Shown in pieces: positions 32,050-39,756 of a stretch of DNA of 39,756 nucleotides (position 1 is the stretch's first letter; each line of letters begins with the position of its first letter). This stretch comes from a virus, in the IMG/VR virus record IMGVR_UViG_3300050006_000850, positions 1-39,756 of that record; one strand, given 5' to 3'. The notes under the pieces were generated by a model. It did no database searches and was not told where the DNA came from. It saw only the letters and a list, made by a program, of their open reading frames with translations. A program made the position numbers and the translations under genes.

Positions 32050-32547
32050 ATGGCCAAGTCGAAGAGGATCAGCATCTACAACCTGACGGACGTCCAGGCG
32101 CGGCCCACGCCGCTGAAGATGTTCCGCCAGTTCATCGCCCCCGGTGGGAAGATGATCGTCCCGGTCTCCAAGCTGAAGACGCGCTCGGAGCAGAAGCGCC
32201 TGGCGCGGCTGCAGGAGAGTCGGAGCATCTTCGTCGGAGACGCGCCCCCGGCGTGGTACGTCAACGCCAAGAAGATGGCCAAGCTCGAGCGCCGCCAGGC
32301 ACAGGCCTACGCTCCCCTGGAGGCCCCCGCTCCGGAGCCCGAAGCCCCTGCGACAGTCTGTCGCGACGACGTCATGAAGGTCTTGCGCAAGCGGACCAAG
32401 GGCGACCTCGCGGCGCTGGCGGAGCTGCTCGGGCGGCCGGACGTCACCGAGGAGATGACCAAGGCGAAGATGCTCACCACCCTCGAGGCCGGCATGGACG
32501 AGGTCATGCCCCTGACAGCACCACTGGAGAAGTACCTGGAGGGCTGA
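32050..32547 (+). CDS. unknown virion-type protein
   Basis: A 165-residue protein starting at ATG 32050, three bases after the previous stop. The N-terminal 85 residues are basic and beta-rich (ISIYNLTDVQARPTPLKMFRQFI). A Pro/Glu/Ala linker follows at residues 90-102, then a helical domain (DVMKVLRKRTKGDLAALAELL). The linker carries palindrome site 5 in a reading frame different from the other sites. No family is recognised; a neck or connector role would fit its position. Confidence 0.6.
   Translation: MAKSKRISIYNLTDVQARPTPLKMFRQFIAPGGKMIVPVSKLKTRSEQKRLARLQESRSIFVGDAPPAWYVNAKKMAKLERRQAQAYAPLEAPAPEPEAPATVCRDDVMKVLRKRTKGDLAALAELLGRPDVTEEMTKAKMLTTLEAGMDEVMPLTAPLEKYLEG
32351..32363. promoter_or_regulatory. 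13-bp palindrome site 5, CGACAGTCTGTCG
   Basis: Perfect dyad with central T. Here it is read in another frame (A-T-V-C-R) within a variable linker, which argues for a DNA-level function. Confidence 0.7.
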
Positions 32548-32548
32548 C

Positions 32549-33037
32549 GTGGTCGAACCCACACTCACGATGGCTCGTGCGGTCCAGCTGGTGCGGCTGG
32601 TCATGCGGGACTACCCCGAGCTCAACCGCCTCATCCGCGGTGAGGAGCACAGCGACCGCCTGGTCGCTTGGGCCATCATGGACGTGCTGGACGACTGGAA
32701 CACGACGCCTCCGCTCATCGGGAACGTGACCATCACGACCTTCCCCTCGGTGCGTCTCCTGGTGAAGGGTGCCATCGCGCAGCTGCTGACCTCGGTCGGG
32801 CTGCTGTCCACTCGCAACGCCGTGGCCTTCTCGGATGGAGGCTTCTCGTACAACACGGACAAGACCCGGGCCCTCACAACCTGGATCCAGCTGTTCCAGA
32901 ACGAGTACGAGAAGAAGAAGCTGCGCCTCAAGACCGCGCAGAACATCCAGGGTGGCTTCGGCGGCGGAGTCCACAGCGAGTACAACTGGATCCACTCAGG
33001 GTGGTATGGAGACTGGGATGCGCTGCGCAACCGATAG
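32549..33037 (+). CDS. neck/connector-type protein, unknown
   Basis: A 162-residue protein starting at GTG 32549 behind GGAGG. The N-terminal half is helical (MARAVQLVRLVMRDYPELNRLI; RLVAWAIMDVLDDWNTTPPL), followed by FPSVRLLVKGAIAQLLTSVGL. The C-terminal third is glycine- and aromatic-rich (GGFGGGVHSEYNWIHSGWYGDW). Helical head-tail connector proteins of phages have this size and position, but I cannot identify the family. It overlaps the next gene by 20 bases. Confidence 0.6.
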   Translation: MVEPTLTMARAVQLVRLVMRDYPELNRLIRGEEHSDRLVAWAIMDVLDDWNTTPPLIGNVTITTFPSVRLLVKGAIAQLLTSVGLLSTRNAVAFSDGGFSYNTDKTRALTTWIQLFQNEYEKKKLRLKTAQNIQGGFGGGVHSEYNWIHSGWYGDWDALRNR

Positions 33038-34199
33038 TTCGCTGGGCCAGGCACTGCTCAAGTTGGCAGTGGTGCGGGCCGGTGCCCCCATCCCCACCTC
33101 GTCTGGGATGCCCGAGACCATCCCGGTGACGACGATGTGGGGGCGGGTCCACGGGAAGAAGTTCAAGACCCAGGCCGAGTTGCTGACGCACCTGAACAAG
33201 AAGCTCGGCCCGGGGGGCATCCAGACCGTCAATGGCGCTCCGGCGTACGTCCCCAGTGACCCGGATGGCACGTCGGTTCCCCTCATGTCGCGCAAAGGGA
33301 AGTTCACGTACATGAAGCCCCACCTGATGCGCCAGGTAAACCGCAAGGCTCGTCGTCGTGGGCTGTTGCCCCCCAAGGAGAAGAAGGCCGGGGGGTTTGG
33401 GGTGGGCCGCATCAGCCGACTTGCCCGCGAGATTGGTCCAGTCGGCGACGTCCTCGCCCGCCGTGGCGCTGCTCAGGCCCGTGCTCTCACGCCCCTGGAG
33501 GCCGCGAAGGCGATGCTGAAGCAGCCAGCTGTATCAGCTACGCCGGACGCGGAGGCACTGGCGCTGGCCAAGGGTATCGACCCGGACCTGTTCAAGCTCT
33601 TCGGGCAGCTCAAGACGGGCGCGGCCAGGCACACGATGGCGGATCTGTCTCCCGCAGGGGCCTCCCTGATGCGCAAGTACATGGCAGACCCCACCGTTGG
33701 GTCCCTGAAGAACTTCACGGACCTGGACATCACGGAGGCGGCCATGCACTTCGGCAACAAGGCCCCCCTGAAGTCCTTCCTGAAGGAGGCCCAGGCTCCT
33801 GCTGCCATGGAGGCAGTGATGAGCGCATGGGCTCGGCTCCCCACCGCCGCGAAGGGCGCGATCATCGGTGCCCCCATCGGTGCGCTGACTACGGGTGGCG
33901 GGGAGCTGATGCTCAACCGCAAGATGGACGACGGTAGCTCGGCGGCCCAGCACATGTATGGGTCGATGGCTGACCGCGCGCGTCGGATGCGTGACTCCTC
34001 GGAGGACCCCGGCTTCGCCCGCAAGCTCCTGGCCGAGACGGGCGGACACGCCGAGAACCTGGCCGACATCACGACGGAGCATCCCGTCAAGTCGGCCCTC
34101 ATCGCGGCCTTGCTGGGCAGCGCACTTGGCGCTGGAGCAGGGGCCGCCACCGGAGCTACACTCAGGATGCTGCCCCAGGCGGCGTCAGCTGTGAGGTGA
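33018..34199 (+). CDS. virion-type protein with Gly-rich membrane-like segments
   Basis: A 393-residue protein. I chose ATG 33018 with GGAG six bases upstream. Residues 1-90 are basic and folded (LLKLAVVRAGAPIPTSSG; ALLTHLNKK-type segment). The middle is helical (residues 150-280, with FLKEAQAP). Two Gly/Ala hydrophobic stretches follow, near residues 275-300 (AAKGAIIGAPIGALTTGGG) and 355-385 (SALIAALLGSALGAGAGAAT). No family is recognised. Helical with glycine zippers, like several other proteins of the window, it may be an internal or ejected virion protein. Confidence 0.65.
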   Translation: MRCATDSSLGQALLKLAVVRAGAPIPTSSGMPETIPVTTMWGRVHGKKFKTQAELLTHLNKKLGPGGIQTVNGAPAYVPSDPDGTSVPLMSRKGKFTYMKPHLMRQVNRKARRRGLLPPKEKKAGGFGVGRISRLAREIGPVGDVLARRGAAQARALTPLEAAKAMLKQPAVSATPDAEALALAKGIDPDLFKLFGQLKTGAARHTMADLSPAGASLMRKYMADPTVGSLKNFTDLDITEAAMHFGNKAPLKSFLKEAQAPAAMEAVMSAWARLPTAAKGAIIGAPIGALTTGGGELMLNRKMDDGSSAAQHMYGSMADRARRMRDSSEDPGFARKLLAETGGHAENLADITTEHPVKSALIAALLGSALGAGAGAATGATLRMLPQAASAVR

Positions 34200-34202
34200 A
34201 TC

Positions 34203-36968
34203 ATGTTGGACCGTTGGCTCGAAGAACTGGCCCGGGACGAGGAGGAGAGCGAGAAGCTCGCCTCCATGGAGGACACGTTCTCCAACCTGAGCACCCCAGA
34301 GCTGATGAAGCTGGCTGGCGTGGAGAAGGAGGCGCTCGCGCCCTCCACGATCCAGCTGCCCACACCGCCTCCGGCGACGCAGCCGGGGTCGCCCCCGATC
34401 CCGGAGGAGCCCCCCATGCCGATGGGTGAGGAGACGCCCCCGGAGGAGATGATGCCGGAGGAAGAGGCGGGCCCCGAGACCGCGGGCGCCGCCGTGGCCG
34501 AGGAAGCCGCCACGCCACTGGCAGGTGGAGCCCCGGTCACGCCCGGCCAGGTCGGTGCCGCCGTCGGTTCCGGTGTCGCCACCGTCATGGAGATGATGGG
34601 TGCCCTCTCGGCTGGTGCCGAGCAGATGGCTGCCGAGGAGATGCCGCCCGAGCCCTCCCCCGAGGAGCAGGCGATGATGGAGCAGCAGATGGCGGAGGAC
34701 GAGGCTGCCCAGATGCAGCCGGCCGCCGAGCAGGCCGCGCCGCCTCCGCCGCCTCCCGCTCCCGGGCCGATGCCCGCGTCCAACCCCGCCGTCGGTGGCG
34801 CGGGTGGCATGAGCATGCCGCCGGGTGCCGGTCCATCCGGCGCGCAGATGCCAGGGATGGGTGGCATGGGTGGCATGGGCATGCCGGGGATGACCCCCAA
34901 GATGAGCTCGGTGCAGCCGGGCTCCCTGCGGGCGAAGCTGGCCGAGGTGCTGGCGGACAAGGAGGAGACCCCTCCCGTGGACCCTACCGTAGGGGCTGAT
35001 CCGGTCAAGACCGGCTCGGCCCTGCCCCTGGAGGTGTACGAGTCGGCCATCACCAAGACCGCGCAGGCGGAGGGGATGGAGAAGGACGCCTGGTTCGTCG
35101 TACCCATCGGCCAGGGGCGCCCCAAGCGGAAGAGCGACCCCGGCGGCTTCGGGCGCGGCGGCAAGCCGGTCAAGGCGGCCTTCGGCGCCTTCGGGAAGGC
35201 CAAGTCCAAGGGCCTGGGAGCGGTCAAGGACCTCCTGCAGGAGGCCAGCGACTCCATCTTCAGCGACAGGAAGCTCCTCGTCCGCACCCCGGACAAGGAC
35301 TACAAGCTGAAGAAGCGGCGCCACAAGGAGATCTACTTCAACGAGCTCCAGCAGCTGGCCCAGAAGCACTACACCTTCCAGCTGAGCAAGAAGGGCTCCG
35401 CAGAGGAGGGCACCGAGAAGGACGCCTTCGTGGCGGAGACGGCTCTCACGGCAGGCGGGGTGCTCCTCGGGTGGGGCGTTGCCGGGAAGAAGGGCACCCA
35501 GAAGGCGAAGGACGGGAAGCCCCGACCCTCGTCTCTCGGCGGCCTGAAGGTGCTCATCCCCCTGGTGGGCCCGACCCTGGCCGGCGCGCACTACAAGAAC
35601 ATGGACACGTGGCAGGAGGAGCACCTCAAGCAGATCGACCTCGACAAGGAGTCCATCAAGGAGCGGGTGCGCCGCGGTGAGGACAAGGGCGTCCTGAAGG
35701 CGCGCCGCCGCGAGGCCGAGCGAGCACTGATCCGTGCATCGAGGGACTACAAGCGGGCCAAGAGGAAGGGCGGCGACACCTTCACCTTCGACTTCTCCCC
35801 CTCCGTGGAGAAGAACGCGTGGGTGTGGCCGGCCGCTCTCGGCGGCGCGGCGGGTCTCGCTGGCGGCATCGGCGGCACCCTCGGTGTCCAGAAGATCATG
35901 AAGGAGCGCAAGGAGGGCAAGATCGAGTCGGCCCTGCAGCAGCTTCCTGGACCGCTCGGTGAGTTCTACGCGGCCAACCCGGAGCGCCGGGACGAGGTCG
36001 CCGACTTCATGAGCCGGATGCCGGCCGCGGCCAAGAAGCCGATGGGCACCTTCGCCAACGTGCAGTTCGCCCCCATCTCCGACGAGATGCTGGGGCACAT
36101 GGAGGAGCTCCAGAAGTCCGGCCATGTCCCCCCTACCTACGCCGGTGTGCTGGAGAAGCAGGCCGGCGCCGGTAGTGCCCTGCGCGGTATGGCAGAGGCG
36201 GCCAACCCCTTCGCTCGGTTCGCCAGACGTCGGGAGGGCCTCGAGGCCGCCGAGATGCTTCGTGCCTTCGCAGGAGGACCGGCCCCGAAGGCTACCCAGG
36301 TCAGTGGCACGGGCAGCGTCATCGAGGCGGCCTTGCCCGGCGGCGGGACCCGCTCGTTCACGCGCCCAGAGTGGCTGAAGCACATGGAGGAGCACACGGC
36401 GCTCGTCGACGACGCCCTCAAGCGGGCCCCAGGCCTTGAGGCCGGAGCCCGGCGTGAGGGGATGATCGGTGCTGGCCTGCTGGCAGCTCCGCCCCTGGCC
36501 ATCGGTGGGTTGGCCGCAGGCGGTGGCCTGGCCATGAGTGGCATGGATGCCAACCCCAGCCGCAAGTACGACCGAGCCATCGCCAGGTCGGAGCGCCGGG
36601 CAGAGCGAGCCGAGCGCATGGCGGCGCGGTCCCAGGAGAAGGGAGCGAGCGCACAGCTCCGCCCCTTTGGCATTGAGAAGGTCGCCTTATGGGGCGGGCT
36701 CAAGGGACTCTTCACCCGTGGGGCGGATGACGTGGTGAGCGCTGCCACGAAGGCGAAGCCGCTCCCCGGGCAGCCGGGGTTCAAGGCGACGAAGTCGGGC
36801 CACCAAGCTGCGTCTGAGTTGGCTGCGGCCAACCGAGCCCCGATGGGCCTCAACGACTACTTGAAGTGGCAACAGAGCCAGGTCGTGAAGGCACCCGCGC
36901 GGGTACGAGAACCTGGCCGGCTCCGTGGGGGCGAGTGGATTGAGGGCGGCTTCCGCGCCGCTACGTGA
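34203..36968 (+). CDS. large virion-type protein with disordered N-terminus and membrane-like segments
   Basis: A 921-residue protein starting at ATG 34203 behind GAGGTG. It begins with helical motifs SEKLASMEDTF and LMKLAGVEKEALAPS. Residues 45-245 are low-complexity Pro/Ala/Glu/Met/Gly. Residues 275-300 contain KTGSALP and ITKTAQAEGMEKDAW. Two folded, basic blocks follow. Hydrophobic Gly/Ala segments lie near residues 405-425, 540-565 and 755-785. EKVALWGG recurs near residue 825. A tape-measure or ejection protein is conceivable from its length and composition, but the repeats typical of tape measures are missing. Function is unknown. Confidence 0.7.
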   Translation: MLDRWLEELARDEEESEKLASMEDTFSNLSTPELMKLAGVEKEALAPSTIQLPTPPPATQPGSPPIPEEPPMPMGEETPPEEMMPEEEAGPETAGAAVAEEAATPLAGGAPVTPGQVGAAVGSGVATVMEMMGALSAGAEQMAAEEMPPEPSPEEQAMMEQQMAEDEAAQMQPAAEQAAPPPPPPAPGPMPASNPAVGGAGGMSMPPGAGPSGAQMPGMGGMGGMGMPGMTPKMSSVQPGSLRAKLAEVLADKEETPPVDPTVGADPVKTGSALPLEVYESAITKTAQAEGMEKDAWFVVPIGQGRPKRKSDPGGFGRGGKPVKAAFGAFGKAKSKGLGAVKDLLQEASDSIFSDRKLLVRTPDKDYKLKKRRHKEIYFNELQQLAQKHYTFQLSKKGSAEEGTEKDAFVAETALTAGGVLLGWGVAGKKGTQKAKDGKPRPSSLGGLKVLIPLVGPTLAGAHYKNMDTWQEEHLKQIDLDKESIKERVRRGEDKGVLKARRREAERALIRASRDYKRAKRKGGDTFTFDFSPSVEKNAWVWPAALGGAAGLAGGIGGTLGVQKIMKERKEGKIESALQQLPGPLGEFYAANPERRDEVADFMSRMPAAAKKPMGTFANVQFAPISDEMLGHMEELQKSGHVPPTYAGVLEKQAGAGSALRGMAEAANPFARFARRREGLEAAEMLRAFAGGPAPKATQVSGTGSVIEAALPGGGTRSFTRPEWLKHMEEHTALVDDALKRAPGLEAGARREGMIGAGLLAAPPLAIGGLAAGGGLAMSGMDANPSRKYDRAIARSERRAERAERMAARSQEKGASAQLRPFGIEKVALWGGLKGLFTRGADDVVSAATKAKPLPGQPGFKATKSGHQAASELAAANRAPMGLNDYLKWQQSQVVKAPARVREPGRLRGGEWIEGGFRAAT

Positions 36969-37879
36969 TAGGAGACCGCTTGATCGAGGTCACCAACATC
37001 AGGGTCCGGTCCTTCGACCTGGATCGACTCGACCTCTGGTGGGAGATCTCGACCACCTCGGAGGACCCGCAGGACTACGACCTGTTCGTGCTGCGGTCCA
37101 CCTCCCCGCTGGGCCCCTACGAAGCGCTGCACGACCGGCCGCTGAGCGACATCTACCACTTCCGTGACACGCGCATGGGGCTGATGCACAACTGGCGTCA
37201 GCTCTACTACCGCATCCGGATGATCCACCGGGCCACCCAGGAGACCAAGGAGTTCCCAGAGGACCGTGGGGCCTCGGTGGATCCCCCGTTGGCTTTGGAT
37301 GCCCTGGAGGCAGCTCGGTACGAGGAGATCCTCCTCAAGGAGAAGATGGGGCGGCCGTGCTGGCTGTTCAAGAAGCGCACCTTCGGGCCGCGCTGCCCCC
37401 ACTGCTTCGACGCGCGCCTGCAGCGCAAGACGACCAAGCGCTGCGTGGCCTGCTACGGCGCGGGGTACATGCACGGGTTCATGGCGCCGATCCGGTTCTA
37501 CTGCCAGGTCGACCCGTCGCCCCAGGCCAACCAGCAGTCGACCAACAGTGAGCAGCGGGAAGAGCACACGCTGGCACGGTGCATCTTCTTCCCGCCGGTC
37601 ACCCCCGAGGATGTCCTCGTTGAGCTGGAGAACGTCCGCTGGCGCGTGGCCAAGGTGACACCCACCAAGCGGCTGGGCTCGGTCATCCACCAGGAGCTCA
37701 GGCTGCGCCGCATCCCGGAGGGAAGCATCGAGTACACCCTCCCCCTGGACGTGGACCTGGAGAACTTCGTGGGTAGCCCAGACAGGGAGTTCACCAACCC
37801 GCAGAACCTCGAGAACGCCAGCAGGCCGCACATGGACATGCGTGACCTGGAGGCGGTGTACAGGTGGGTGACACGATGA
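36965..37879 (+). CDS. neck/tail protein with a four-cysteine zinc motif
   Basis: A 304-residue protein. GTG 36965 overlaps the previous stop as GTGA; TTG 36980, with AGGAG five bases upstream, is an equally good start. The N-terminal 90 residues look like a fibronectin-III-like beta domain (IRVRSFDLDRLDLWWEIST). Residues 140-175 hold CPHC ... CVAC, a zinc knuckle of the type CxxC-x17-CxxC. The C-terminal half is beta-rich with an acidic end. I recall similar proteins in other large phages near neck genes, but no established function. Its stop overlaps the next start as ATGA. Confidence 0.65.
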   Translation: MIGDRLIEVTNIRVRSFDLDRLDLWWEISTTSEDPQDYDLFVLRSTSPLGPYEALHDRPLSDIYHFRDTRMGLMHNWRQLYYRIRMIHRATQETKEFPEDRGASVDPPLALDALEAARYEEILLKEKMGRPCWLFKKRTFGPRCPHCFDARLQRKTTKRCVACYGAGYMHGFMAPIRFYCQVDPSPQANQQSTNSEQREEHTLARCIFFPPVTPEDVLVELENVRWRVAKVTPTKRLGSVIHQELRLRRIPEGSIEYTLPLDVDLENFVGSPDREFTNPQNLENASRPHMDMRDLEAVYRWVTR

Positions 37880-38310
37880 AGCCATCGATGGCCGCCTTCT
37901 GTGATGAGCTGAGCCACATCCTCCCGCTGGAGAAGCGGGCGGAGGGTGACGACAGTCTGTCGCCGGATGAGCCGCTGCCCCGCCAGGCCCCCTCGGGTGC
38001 CTACGAGTTCGCCCGCTACGGCCTCGCGGAGCCCCTGGCACGCGTGGGCATCCCTGCCGCCCTCGGCACGGGCGCCGGCTACCTCGCGGGAGGGGGCCTG
38101 TACCACGCGCTGCGCAGCACGCCGCACGTGGGGCCGTGGTTCCAGTCGCTGCCCCACCAGAACGTCGTCTCAGGCGGGCTGAAGGCCGCTGTGGGGCTGG
38201 GTGGGATGCTGACCGGGCTGGGGCTGGCGTGGAAGCGGCACCAGCTCTACAACGAGATCGAGCGCGCCCAGATGGAGCAGCGCGAGCAGGAGCAGCCGAG
38301 TGAGGGGTAG
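37876..38310 (+). CDS. small virion-type membrane-like protein
   Basis: A 144-residue protein. I chose ATG 37876, which overlaps the previous stop as ATGA; an upstream GTG 37864 is possible. The N-terminal 40 residues are acidic and include LEKRAEGDD. Two hydrophobic Gly/Ala segments follow, near residues 60-78 and 105-122 (AAVGLGGMLTGLGLAW), and the end is a charged, helical tail. Palindrome site 6 lies near its 5' end. No family is recognised. Confidence 0.65.
   Translation: MKPSMAAFCDELSHILPLEKRAEGDDSLSPDEPLPRQAPSGAYEFARYGLAEPLARVGIPAALGTGAGYLAGGGLYHALRSTPHVGPWFQSLPHQNVVSGGLKAAVGLGGMLTGLGLAWKRHQLYNEIERAQMEQREQEQPSEG
37950..37962. promoter_or_regulatory. 13-bp palindrome site 6, CGACAGTCTGTCG
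   Basis: Perfect dyad with central T (codons for D-D-S-L-S). Confidence 0.7.
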
Positions 38311-39049
38311 TGTCAAGCATGTAGATCCGCCCAACCTGGCACTGGACGAGGGTCCGGCGCAGTGGGCTGTCTACCTGTACACCTGCTTCCTCCAGGGCCT
38401 GTTCAACCACCTCCCCCATGGCTTCTTCCGGTGGGAGCCGGACGCCAAGGACACGGAGGTCGTCATCACGGGTGAGCAGCCGGACGAGGATGCCATCCAG
38501 AAGCACCCGCACATCGTCGTGCTCCGTGGCCCGTACAAGTGGGCCAACCTGAGCCTCGACAAGATGCGCGACACCGAATCGCTCACAGGGAACCGCACCC
38601 ACACCGACCTCGTCTCGGGGACGATGGGTGTGTACTGCATCGCCGAGGAAGGCATGGAGGCTGGCCGTCTGGCGGACATCGTGTTTCGCGCCACGGTCTA
38701 CCACCGTCGCCTGCTACAGAAAACGGGTGGATTCCACAAGATCGGACATGACCTCGCCGCCGGACCCGAAAGCCCACCGGGTGCCCTCATCAGGGACTCC
38801 AGTGAGGTGGAGGCCGTGATGGTGGAGGTTTCGGTGCCCTGGTTCCTCCAGTGGACCTGGACGTCTGAGCTGACGGTTCCGCCACAGAAGACCACGCTCG
38901 GCCTCATCTTTGACGAGCCCAGAGCCAGTGATGTCGTGAAGCCGCCGTTCGACGTGCTCAACGATGCGAAGCTGCTGGCACATTACGGGGTAGCCAATAA
39001 CGAGGAAGCCGAGTCAGAATTTGGGCTGCGGGCGTTGTTGACGCCCTAG
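38300..39049 (+). CDS. neck or tail-completion-type protein, unknown
   Basis: A 249-residue protein starting at GTG 38300 with AGGAG seven bases upstream, overlapping the previous gene by 11 bases. It is a mixed alpha/beta protein without membrane segments or K-x-A motifs (FLQGLFNHLPHGFFRWEPDA; HIVVLRGPYKWANLS). Its position directly before the sheath gene fits a tail-terminator or neck protein, but the sequence gives no direct proof. The codons near its end are less GC-rich than the rest. Confidence 0.6.
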   Translation: MRGSVKHVDPPNLALDEGPAQWAVYLYTCFLQGLFNHLPHGFFRWEPDAKDTEVVITGEQPDEDAIQKHPHIVVLRGPYKWANLSLDKMRDTESLTGNRTHTDLVSGTMGVYCIAEEGMEAGRLADIVFRATVYHRRLLQKTGGFHKIGHDLAAGPESPPGALIRDSSEVEAVMVEVSVPWFLQWTWTSELTVPPQKTTLGLIFDEPRASDVVKPPFDVLNDAKLLAHYGVANNEEAESEFGLRALLTP

Positions 39050-39065
39050 CTCATAGGAGATTGCC

Positions 39066-39756
39066 ATGGCAGCTCTCGCAAAGCCCAACGTATCTGTCAT
39101 CCAGGAGTTCGCGACGACGAGCCCGACGATCCTGGTCCCGACCCTGCGCCCGTGCGTGGTGGGACCGGCTCTCGAGGTCGTGGAGGTGCTGGACGATGCC
39201 GGCGCCATCAACGAGGACGCCAAGGATGGGGCCTACGACCAGTTCCAGCAGGTGGTCACGCAGACCTCCTTCCCCGACCCGCGGGGGAACCTCGACGAGC
39301 TCGACATCCAGGAGAGCACCATCCGGTCCTTCCTGACCTTCGGTGGCGCGCTGTACGAGCTGGACAACGGTGACTCCCTCTACGGGGACTACGGCTCGTC
39401 CTTCCTGGCCTTCGCCAACTGGGCGTCCCGGGCAACCATCATCGCGTCCGTGGTCGAGAACTACGCCTTCGGCGGGGGGATGCTGCTGTCCTTCTGCGTG
39501 GACAACCCCCTGCGGACCGACACCGCCAGCGACATCACGGTGGAGCTGACCGGGACGCTGACGGCCGAGGACGTGGCGGACGAGATCAACGACGCGGCGG
39601 GTGAGACCATCGCCTACGCGTGGGAGGACCCCCTCGCTCCGGGCAGCATCTTCCTGCTGCTGATGTCCAACACCTACGGCGCCGGCTCCTCCCTGACCAT
39701 CCGCACGGGTAGCCAGGCTGCCGGGGTGCTGTACTCCGGTCTGCCGGCCGGCGGCA
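39066..39756 (+). CDS. probable tail sheath protein (3' end outside window)
   Basis: The frame is open from ATG 39066 to the window end (230 codons), behind AGGAG. The N-terminus reads AKPNVSVIQEFATTSPTILV followed by PTLRPCVVGPA. This is the usual opening of large-phage contractile tail sheath proteins ('P.V.v.Qef...sPt.v.PtL.P.vVGp'). The next 200 residues are beta-rich, with a stretch ITVELTGTLTAEDVADEIN. Sheath subunits form the contractile outer tube around the tail. The contractile-tail assignment of this phage rests largely on this gene and the spike protein. Confidence 0.7.
   Translation, partial: MAALAKPNVSVIQEFATTSPTILVPTLRPCVVGPALEVVEVLDDAGAINEDAKDGAYDQFQQVVTQTSFPDPRGNLDELDIQESTIRSFLTFGGALYELDNGDSLYGDYGSSFLAFANWASRATIIASVVENYAFGGGMLLSFCVDNPLRTDTASDITVELTGTLTAEDVADEINDAAGETIAYAWEDPLAPGSIFLLLMSNTYGAGSSLTIRTGSQAAGVLYSGLPAGG

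Overview
The window is part of the genome of a large, GC-rich tailed phage with a contractile tail (myovirus type). It carries a large terminase, a prohead protease, a probable major capsid protein, a baseplate spike-like protein and the start of a probable tail sheath gene. Genes are tightly packed, with ATGA or GTGA stop/start overlaps, Shine-Dalgarno sites close to GGAG, and long open frames on the antisense strand that are GC artefacts. The host is not identifiable. One consensus sigma-70 type promoter and two apparently leaderless promoters fit a high-GC bacterium such as an actinobacterium, but this is inference.

Layout. 1-9117 (+): the C-terminal three quarters of a bacterial-type RNA polymerase beta' subunit, followed without a visible break by baseplate and other virion-type genes. 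9119-14872: a free-standing HNH endonuclease gene on the minus strand sits at the start of a giant multidomain 'polyvalent' protein. That protein combines GNAT-like, predicted pyrophosphatase-like, LigD phosphoesterase-like and SWIM zinc-finger regions. It is interrupted by an intein, and inside the intein an HNH endonuclease gene is encoded in a different frame. 14869-17243 (-): RNase HII, two unknown genes and a ParB/KorB-like protein. 17305-20295 (+): large terminase with a LAGLIDADG intein inserted in its Walker A motif. 20355-21859 (-): a coiled-coil membrane protein and a MerR/excisionase-type DNA-binding protein, divergent from a strong promoter at 21914. 21973-39756 (+): head and neck genes (protease, scaffold-like acidic proteins, decoration-like protein, major capsid protein), a third HNH gene, neck/connector-type genes, and the tail sheath running off the end.

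Three signals cut across gene boundaries. First, a 13-bp palindrome, CGACAG(A/T)CTGTCG, occurs six times perfectly and once as a spacer variant, always inside genes and about every 4.6-7.2 kb. This pattern resembles centromere or operator sites of ParB/KorB-type proteins, and a ParB-like gene is present. Second, most virion-type proteins carry repeated short K-[T/V/L/E]-A peptides, often in glycine- and alanine-rich proteins with membrane-like segments. Third, the region is heavily colonised by homing elements: two inteins, two free-standing HNH genes and one HNH gene nested out of frame in an intein.

No tRNA genes, CRISPR arrays or insertion sequences were seen. No gap between genes exceeds about 115 bases.
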